A DNA stretch of 37,388 nt, taken from assembly GCA_035652755.1 (NCBI GenBank), contig DASRDE010000025.1, forward strand, positions 1 through 37,388, written 5' to 3'. Shown piece after piece: positions 32,167-37,388 of this stretch (the first letter of the stretch is position 1; each line of letters opens with the position of its first letter). Made by a program: the position numbers and the translations under genes. This DNA is from DASRDE01 sp035652755 (GTDB taxonomy: Bacteria; Vulcanimicrobiota; Vulcanimicrobiia; Vulcanimicrobiales; Vulcanimicrobiaceae). A model generated the notes under the pieces. It did no database searches, had not been told where the DNA came from, and was given only the letters and a program-made list of their open reading frames with translations.

Positions 32167-32730
32167 CTAGGTCTCCAACCGCGAGAACAGCGTTTCGATC
32201 GTGAACGGCTCGCCCGTGCTCGGGCGCGGTCGCGGATTGTTCAAGCAATACCGGCGTACGCGCGCTTCGGCATCTCTGTAGAGGTCCTGCGTATTGGTCC
32301 ACATATGCGGATCGTCCAGCGCGCGCCGTTCGATCTCGATCACGGGCTCGAGCGCGCGGCACAGCAGCACCAGCGTATTCCCGATCAGGTAGTAGATGGG
32401 CGGCCCCTCGACGAGGCCCAATTCTACGTAGGCTCCGGTTTCGTTCAAGAGCCGCAGCACCACGTGCCACGGCTTGTCGCCGTCCGAAGCGCTGCGAGCG
32501 ACTTCGGCGCGAAACGTCTCGTCGCCGATCAGGCGCGGCAAGTCGCGCAGTACAAAGCGGGACGCATTTAGGAACTCGGGATCCCGGTACCGCTCCAAGA
32601 GCCGGATCATGCCGTCGAGCTGGGTACCGCGGGATGCCACTTTGACTTGACGCGCGGCATAAATCGCCGTCACCAAGATGATCAGTGCGGTCAGCACCGT
32701 GCTCAGGGCGGTTACGGCTTCCCAGTGCAT
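32167..32730 (-). CDS. Membrane-anchored protein of unknown function (DUF4760-like)
   Basis: A 187-residue protein with one N-terminal membrane helix (about 6-24, LSTVLTALIILVTAIYAAR) and a cytoplasmic helical domain: RLLERYRDPEFLNASRFVLRDL, LRLLNETGAYVELGLV and IYYLIGNTLVLLCRALEP. The layout resembles DUF4760 proteins, for which no function is known. It starts 84 bases from the GTG of the divergent glycosyltransferase gene. No Shine-Dalgarno was seen. Confidence 0.65.
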   Translation of the reverse strand: MHWEAVTALSTVLTALIILVTAIYAARQVKVASRGTQLDGMIRLLERYRDPEFLNASRFVLRDLPRLIGDETFRAEVARSASDGDKPWHVVLRLLNETGAYVELGLVEGPPIYYLIGNTLVLLCRALEPVIEIERRALDDPHMWTNTQDLYRDAEARVRRYCLNNPRPRPSTGEPFTIETLFSRLET

Positions 32731-32814
32731 TTAATCGGAAATGCACGCGTGCGGTTCGCATCCCCTGCGGCGGGCAAGGGGTACCAGGCCGCCGATGCGG
32801 GTATACAACCGAGC

Positions 32815-34386
32815 GTGCTGCTCGAACGTCCGCTCGCGGTCGAGACCGGAGAGGTCTTCACGCTGCCCCGCCGGCCGCGTCTGCGGCGCCGCGTGCCCAT
32901 CATCGCCGCGCTGGTCGCGCTGGCTCTGCATTTGGGCGGAAATCCGCACTACGGCTTTTTCCGGGACGAGCTGTACTTCATCGTCTGCGGGCTCCATCCG
33001 GCGGCCGGCTACGTCGATCAGCCTTCGCTCGTGCCGCTGCTCGCGGCCGGCTCCCAGGTGTTCGGGCATTCGCTCTTCGCGCTGCGTGCGCTTCCGGCAA
33101 TCTTCTCGGCGCTTGCGACGTATGTGACGTGCGTCTTCGCCTACGATTTGGGCGGAGAAGTCTTCGCGATCGCGCTGGCCGCTCTGCTGGCGATCGTTTC
33201 GCCGGTGCTCATGGCTTTCGGCGCGCGCTTCTCTCCGGACACGATCGAAACCGCGGCCTGGCCGCTGATGGCGTTGCTCGTGTGGCGCATCGCCAAAGGC
33301 GCCAATCCGCGGCTGTGGATCGCCGTGGGATTGGTCGCGGCAGTTGCCGCATGGAGCAAATACAGCGTCGCGTTCTTTGCATTTGCGCTGATCGCCGGCT
33401 TGCTGCTCACTCCGCAGCGGCGGATCCTTCGCTCCTGGTGGTTCGCAGCGGGCGCGGCTCTGGCGCTGGCGCTCTGCGTTCCGAACGTGGTCTGGCAATG
33501 GCAGCATCAGTGGCCGATCCTGCAGCTGCTGCACAACGACTACGACAAGTTCTTGCTCAAGTGGCCGCCGTTTCCGCTGCAGCAGATCATGATCATGAGC
33601 CCGCTGCTCTCGATTGCGTGGCTTGCCGGTCTGGGATGGTTACTTGTGGATCGGCAGCTGCGATTCTTGGGATTGGCGTATCTGCTGCTCATCGCGATGA
33701 TGTGGGGACTCGACGCCAAGAATTACTATCCGGCGCCGGTGTATCCGTACTTGATTGCGGCGGGAGCCGTGGTGATCGAGCGCTGGACCGGCCGGGTTCA
33801 CGCCTGGCGCGCGGCCATCGTCGCTATCGTCGTGCTGTGCGCGATCCCGTCGACGCCGTTCGTGCTGCCCATCCTGCCGATGCGCTCGTTCATCGCCTAT
33901 CAGGAGTTTCTCGGCAAGGCCTTCCACATCAATTTCCACGTGGAGAAGGCCGGCAACAACCTGCCGATTCAGTACTACGGCGACATGACCGGCTGGCCTG
34001 AAATGGAGCAGCAGGTCGCCGCCGTCTACGGCGGGCTGCCGGCAGCGGACAAAGCGCGCGCGGCGATCTACGCGCATAATTTCGGTGAGGCCTCGGCGAT
34101 CGATTACTACGGGGCGGGCACCGGACTGCCCGCTGCGATCAGCGGCAACAACACGTACTGGATTTGGGGGCCGCACGGGTACAGCGGCGCGGTCGTCGTC
34201 GATCTCAACGGCAAGGAGCTGCTGCCGTATTTCCGTTCGGTCAAACGCGTCGCGACGTACTACTACCCGCTGGCGATGCCGTACGAAAACAATCTGCCAA
34301 TCTGGATTTTGCGCGATCCAATCCGGCCGCTCCCCGCGGTTTGGCCCAAGCTCAAAGACTACTCGTACGCCTTCGGCGGTTTGTAG
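32815..34386 (+). CDS. GT39/ArnT-type glycosyltransferase (PMT-2 family)
   Basis: A polytopic membrane enzyme of about 523 residues. It has roughly 10-12 membrane helices and the first-loop catalytic signature GFFRDELYFIVCG, with the Asp-Glu pair expected in the GT-C fold. AAGYVDQPSLVPLL and GHSLFALRALPAIF follow, as in ArnT and dolichyl-phosphate-mannose transferases. It should move a sugar from a polyprenyl-phosphate donor to a lipid or protein outside the membrane. The start is uncertain: GTG 32815 lies seven bases after TATACA (32802-32807) and suits a leaderless start, while GTG 32749 would add 22 residues. Confidence 0.85.
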   Translation: MLLERPLAVETGEVFTLPRRPRLRRRVPIIAALVALALHLGGNPHYGFFRDELYFIVCGLHPAAGYVDQPSLVPLLAAGSQVFGHSLFALRALPAIFSALATYVTCVFAYDLGGEVFAIALAALLAIVSPVLMAFGARFSPDTIETAAWPLMALLVWRIAKGANPRLWIAVGLVAAVAAWSKYSVAFFAFALIAGLLLTPQRRILRSWWFAAGAALALALCVPNVVWQWQHQWPILQLLHNDYDKFLLKWPPFPLQQIMIMSPLLSIAWLAGLGWLLVDRQLRFLGLAYLLLIAMMWGLDAKNYYPAPVYPYLIAAGAVVIERWTGRVHAWRAAIVAIVVLCAIPSTPFVLPILPMRSFIAYQEFLGKAFHINFHVEKAGNNLPIQYYGDMTGWPEMEQQVAAVYGGLPAADKARAAIYAHNFGEASAIDYYGAGTGLPAAISGNNTYWIWGPHGYSGAVVVDLNGKELLPYFRSVKRVATYYYPLAMPYENNLPIWILRDPIRPLPAVWPKLKDYSYAFGGL

Positions 34387-34456
34387 CAAAGGACGCACCC
34401 CGCCCTTCGGCCAATCTTCCCGGCAACGGCAGCTTTCTTCCGATCGGAGTATCGTT

Positions 34457-36139
34457 ATGACTCGGGTGTGTTTCGCTTTTCTCATCGCAGCGGCGTGCAC
34501 GAGCATTGCGCGCGCTGCCGGTGCTCCCGTGCCGGACACGCCGCCTGGGGGCATCGAGCCGGCCGGCGTGCCTCTCTCGCAGGTTCTCAAGGCGTACGAT
34601 GCCGCGGCCGGCGCTTTACTGCCCGGCGTTGCGAACACGCGCGTCGAGCACTGGACGTATACCGACGCCGGCCTCAAAGGTTCGGAAACCCTCGTGCGCA
34701 GCGGCCAAGACTATTACGCGCGCGTCCTAGAGGGCGCATACGTCGAAGAGTTCGGCCGCTTTATCGGCAAGGGGTGGCACCGCGATCGCAACGGCGTCGT
34801 CTCCGAGATGTCGTCGATCGACTACGGCAGCCTAGCCATGCTCGTGTTCGTGCAAGGATTGCACGACGCGCAAGATCCCAAGAACGACGCCAAAGTGCTT
34901 GGCCAGGTCGCCGCGCCGTGCGTATGTTACGTCGTTTCGGTGAAATACCCGGGCGATCGCCACCCTGAGTACGTGTATTACGACAAGAGCTCGGGTCTGG
35001 TCGATCGCACCGAGCACGTCATCGACGACACGAAGATTACCACCGACTACGCCGATTACCGCACCACGAAAGGTCTGGTAGAGCCGTGGCACGTGCACGT
35101 GAGCACGGGCGATGCGCTCCGGGACACCGATTTCCAGCGCGCGGATGCTACGCTGGGCGTCTCCGTCGACCCGGTGCAGTTTGCCCCGCCGCATTCGACG
35201 TACGGATTCGCGTCGTACAGCGGTGCACTGACGCTGCCCATCAAGGTGCTGTGGGACGACAACTTCTTGAAGTTCGACGGTCAATCGGCGTATTCGGTCT
35301 ACCGTGCGCCCAACGTCGTCGTGCGGATGGTCATAAACGGGCGAGGACTCGATTTTGCCCTCGCGTGCGGGAAAGCGCGCTCGTACATCGACTGGGACGT
35401 CGCCCAGCAGCTCGGCTTGACCAGCCAAAACCAAAACATTCGCGACAAGAACGGCGATCCGATATCGTTTGAAACGCTCATCCCGCAGGCGTCGATCGGC
35501 GGCCTGACGCTCTCGAATTTCGCCGTTCGGGCGGTTCCGTTTCACTACCATCTCGGTAACGAAACCAAAATTGTCGGCGTCCTGGGCTACGATCTCTTGT
35601 CGTCCGGCGTTTTTACGGTGGATTTCGTCAACGAGAAGTTGACGCTCGCGCCCGCCGCGCAATTCGACGGACCGATCGTGGATCCGAAGGCGCTCGTCCT
35701 GCCGCTGACCTTTGACGACGGCTTGCCCTATACCGTCACCGCCATCTCGGGTCATCCGTCCACGCGCATGCTGGTCGATAACGATTTCGACTATTCGGTC
35801 ATCTTCGGGTCGTTCTTGGATCGGTATCCCGATGCGGTGCAGGACGTGAACGGAAAGGCACATGCCGATGCGACGCTTCCATTTGCGGACGCGCATTCGT
35901 ATGGAAGCGATGCGCAAGTCTGGCAGGCGGTGCTTCCGCGCTTCGACTTCGCCGGCGCGCATTTCCTCAATTTCAGGATGATTGCGGACAGCGATAACGC
36001 GGCGGCCGACGACACCGACGCGGTCGTAGGAGGCGACGTGCTGCGGTTCTACGACATGACGTTCGACTACGCGCACGCTCGGGTGATTCTAAAGCCCAAC
36101 GCTTGGTTCTACAAAGTCTACAAGGTCGAACCGCAGTGA
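34457..36139 (+). CDS. Secreted retropepsin-like protein with degenerate active sites
   Basis: The 560-residue protein starts at ATG with GGAG eight bases upstream. It has a signal peptide (to about ARA-AGAP). An N-terminal region of about 230 residues is shared with the next gene. Two retropepsin-like repeats follow. In the first, the expected catalytic D-(T/S)-G is A303-C304-G305 within DFALACGKARSYID. In the second it is D441-N-D in LVDNDFDYSV. The surrounding strands (LGYDLLSSGVFTVDFVNEKLTL) are well kept. It therefore looks like an inactive homologue of a secreted aspartyl protease, perhaps a binding or regulatory protein. The stop overlaps the next gene as GTGA. Confidence 0.8.
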   Translation: MTRVCFAFLIAAACTSIARAAGAPVPDTPPGGIEPAGVPLSQVLKAYDAAAGALLPGVANTRVEHWTYTDAGLKGSETLVRSGQDYYARVLEGAYVEEFGRFIGKGWHRDRNGVVSEMSSIDYGSLAMLVFVQGLHDAQDPKNDAKVLGQVAAPCVCYVVSVKYPGDRHPEYVYYDKSSGLVDRTEHVIDDTKITTDYADYRTTKGLVEPWHVHVSTGDALRDTDFQRADATLGVSVDPVQFAPPHSTYGFASYSGALTLPIKVLWDDNFLKFDGQSAYSVYRAPNVVVRMVINGRGLDFALACGKARSYIDWDVAQQLGLTSQNQNIRDKNGDPISFETLIPQASIGGLTLSNFAVRAVPFHYHLGNETKIVGVLGYDLLSSGVFTVDFVNEKLTLAPAAQFDGPIVDPKALVLPLTFDDGLPYTVTAISGHPSTRMLVDNDFDYSVIFGSFLDRYPDAVQDVNGKAHADATLPFADAHSYGSDAQVWQAVLPRFDFAGAHFLNFRMIADSDNAAADDTDAVVGGDVLRFYDMTFDYAHARVILKPNAWFYKVYKVEPQ

Positions 36140-37388
36140 GGCTGCGCGGCGTCGCGCTTTGCCTGCTCATCGGCGCAATCCCCGCGGCAGGTCTGTGCCA
36201 GAGCGACGATCCGGGCGCGCCGCCGGCCGGTATCGTTCCCGCCGAACTCTCTCTTGCGCAGGTTCTGGCGCGCCACGAGCGCGCGCAGCCGTTCGCCGCC
36301 GCTCCGGTCTATTCGCAGACGTGGGCGTACTCGCGGGCGGGTTTAACCGGTTCGGAGACCGACGTCGTATCGCAGCAGGACGAACGCGTCGACGTGCAGC
36401 TCGGGCCGTTTCACTCGGCGCACGGCATCTTCCGCGGTGTCCGCTGGATTCAGAACGAGAACGGCGCCGTCCGTAATGTCAGCGGGATTCATCGGATGGA
36501 CGAAGCCGACGACGCCGCGCTCGCGCATGCGTCGGAAGAGGCTTCCGGAGTACAGCTGCTCGGACGGGTCGCGGATCCGGCCGCATACGTCGTTCGCGTG
36601 CATCCTCGCGGAGGAAGACTCGAGTATTTGTATTACGACGTCTCGTCGTATCGCTTGGTCAAGGCCGATCGCGTCGTGGAAAATCGGCGCGTCACGACGG
36701 TGTACGATGATTTTCGGACGGTCGGATCGCGCGTGCTCCCCGGCCATATCCACGAAACCAACGGGCTGTCCGGAGACGATCAGGATTGGACGCTGCAAAA
36801 CGCCGGCATCTCCGGCGTGAGTTCGGCGGTGCTGACGCCGCCGGCGGGCGCCGCGCCGTTCGAACTTGGCGCAAGGCGCACCACGCTGCCCGCAACATTT
36901 AGCGCCGATCGCGTGATCCTGGCCGCAAAGCTCGCAGGCCACACGGTTAATTTCCAGCTCGACTCGGGAGCTTCTACAATTCTCCTCGATCGGGGCATCG
37001 CCGATGCGACCGGAGCGCAGTCGTTCGGCAAGAGCACGCAAGTCACGGCCGGCGAGTACAACGTTTCGGACACGCTGACCGGCAGCATCGGCCTGGGCGA
37101 TGCACTCATCCGGCACGCGGTCGTCGAGACCGCGCCCTTTCACATGCGGACGTACGGCGGCGATCCCGTCGCGGGGCTATTAGGCTATGATTTCTTTGCG
37201 TCGTTCGTCGTGCACCTGGACTACCAGCACGCCGCCGCGGAGGCGTTCGCATCGGATGCATTTACCGCGCCCGCCGGTGCCATCGAGCTGCCCGCGCGTC
37301 TCGACGACGGCGTCCCGGTCGTCGAAGTGCGGATCGGCACCGCTCGCGCAAGGAACTTTATCGTCGACACGGGCGCCGATCGCAGCAT
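36136..37388 (+). CDS. Secreted retropepsin-like aspartyl protease (3' truncated by window edge)
   Basis: The frame runs off the window after 417 codons. It starts at GTG overlapping the preceding stop and has a signal peptide (MRLRGVALCLLIGAIPAAGL). The N-terminal region parallels the upstream gene: PPAGIVPAELSLAQVL against PPGGIEPAGVPLSQVL, and AGLTGSETDV against AGLKGSETLV. The first retropepsin motif is intact as DSGAS (276-280), followed by LGYDFFASFVVHLD. A second motif, DTGAD, starts at residue 411 near the edge. These bacterial proteins are predicted periplasmic or secreted aspartyl proteases of unknown substrate. The remaining C-terminus is outside the window. Confidence 0.85.
   Translation, partial: MRLRGVALCLLIGAIPAAGLCQSDDPGAPPAGIVPAELSLAQVLARHERAQPFAAAPVYSQTWAYSRAGLTGSETDVVSQQDERVDVQLGPFHSAHGIFRGVRWIQNENGAVRNVSGIHRMDEADDAALAHASEEASGVQLLGRVADPAAYVVRVHPRGGRLEYLYYDVSSYRLVKADRVVENRRVTTVYDDFRTVGSRVLPGHIHETNGLSGDDQDWTLQNAGISGVSSAVLTPPAGAAPFELGARRTTLPATFSADRVILAAKLAGHTVNFQLDSGASTILLDRGIADATGAQSFGKSTQVTAGEYNVSDTLTGSIGLGDALIRHAVVETAPFHMRTYGGDPVAGLLGYDFFASFVVHLDYQHAAAEAFASDAFTAPAGAIELPARLDDGVPVVEVRIGTARARNFIVDTGADRS

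Noticed and set aside
36343..37143. A 266-codon antisense frame inside the last retropepsin-like gene.
   Set aside because: The plus-strand frame carries a signal peptide, DSGAS motif and homology to the neighbouring gene; the antisense product has none of these.
1..37388. tRNA, rRNA, CRISPR arrays, phage or IS transposase genes.
   Set aside because: No cloverleaf-like or rRNA-like stretch, no regularly spaced repeat series and no transposase or integrase motif was seen while reading both strands.

Overview
The window is about 37.4 kb of GC-rich (roughly 63-65%), densely coding chromosomal DNA from a bacterium. Roughly a third of the starts are GTG. Many gene junctions are 1-4 base stop/start overlaps (GTGA, ATGA, TGATG, TAATG). 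Shine-Dalgarno sequences are patchy. No rRNA, tRNA, CRISPR array, phage or transposase gene was found. The gene order rsmD-coaD-(coiled coil)-ylbL resembles the Firmicutes/Terrabacteria arrangement. Together with the flagellar rod genes, repeated retropepsin-like secreted proteins and base composition, this suggests a poorly characterised Terrabacteria-like lineage, for example Eremiobacterota (WPS-2). That assignment is inference from gene content, not a database match.

Layout. 1-4.1 kb (+): end of an M16 peptidase gene, a HAD hydrolase, rsmD, coaD, a coiled-coil protein and a YlbL-type PDZ-Lon protease, closed by a tandem intergenic repeat with a strong hairpin. 4.2-11.2 kb: a DUF2249-CRP fusion regulator (-) divergent from a thiolase and a membrane thioredoxin (+); a secreted unknown (-); a one-protein SpoIIE phosphatase/HATPase switch (+); then crotonase and 3-hydroxyacyl-CoA dehydrogenase (-). 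The thiolase, dehydrogenase and crotonase make up a C4 acyl-CoA module. 11.3-14.3 kb (+): phoU from a promoter that predicts a leaderless mRNA, a class V aminotransferase, a secreted unknown and a DUF1264 protein. A 158-bp palindromic MITE-like element follows.

14.5-16.4 kb (-): a probable circularly permuted ATP-grasp ligase and a small unknown. 16.5-24.4 kb (+): a long operon-like run with Cof phosphatase, moaD, moaE, alpha/beta hydrolase, moeB-rhodanese, RmlC-like epimerase, aldo/keto reductase, queG, a LolA-like protein, moaA and a Gln-rich secreted protein. It holds part of molybdopterin synthesis; moaC and moeA are not in the window. 24.5-26.0 kb (+): an ECF sigma factor and an anti-sigma factor that carries a TonB-type C-terminus. 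26.1-30.8 kb: GNAT (-), lipoprotein cytochrome c and photolyase (+), zinc-ribbon DUF4870 protein (-), ABC exporter (+). 30.9-32.2 kb (+): a small flgB-flgC-fliE operon. 32.2-37.4 kb: a small membrane protein (-), a GT39-type glycosyltransferase and two tandem retropepsin-like paralogues (+). The first paralogue has lost its catalytic motifs; the second is intact and runs off the window.

The most unusual items are the ECF/anti-sigma-TonB pair, the 158-bp palindromic element, the DUF2249-CRP fusion, the paralogue pair with one degenerate member, and the predicted leaderless phoU. No stretch longer than about 200 bases lacks a gene or a described element.
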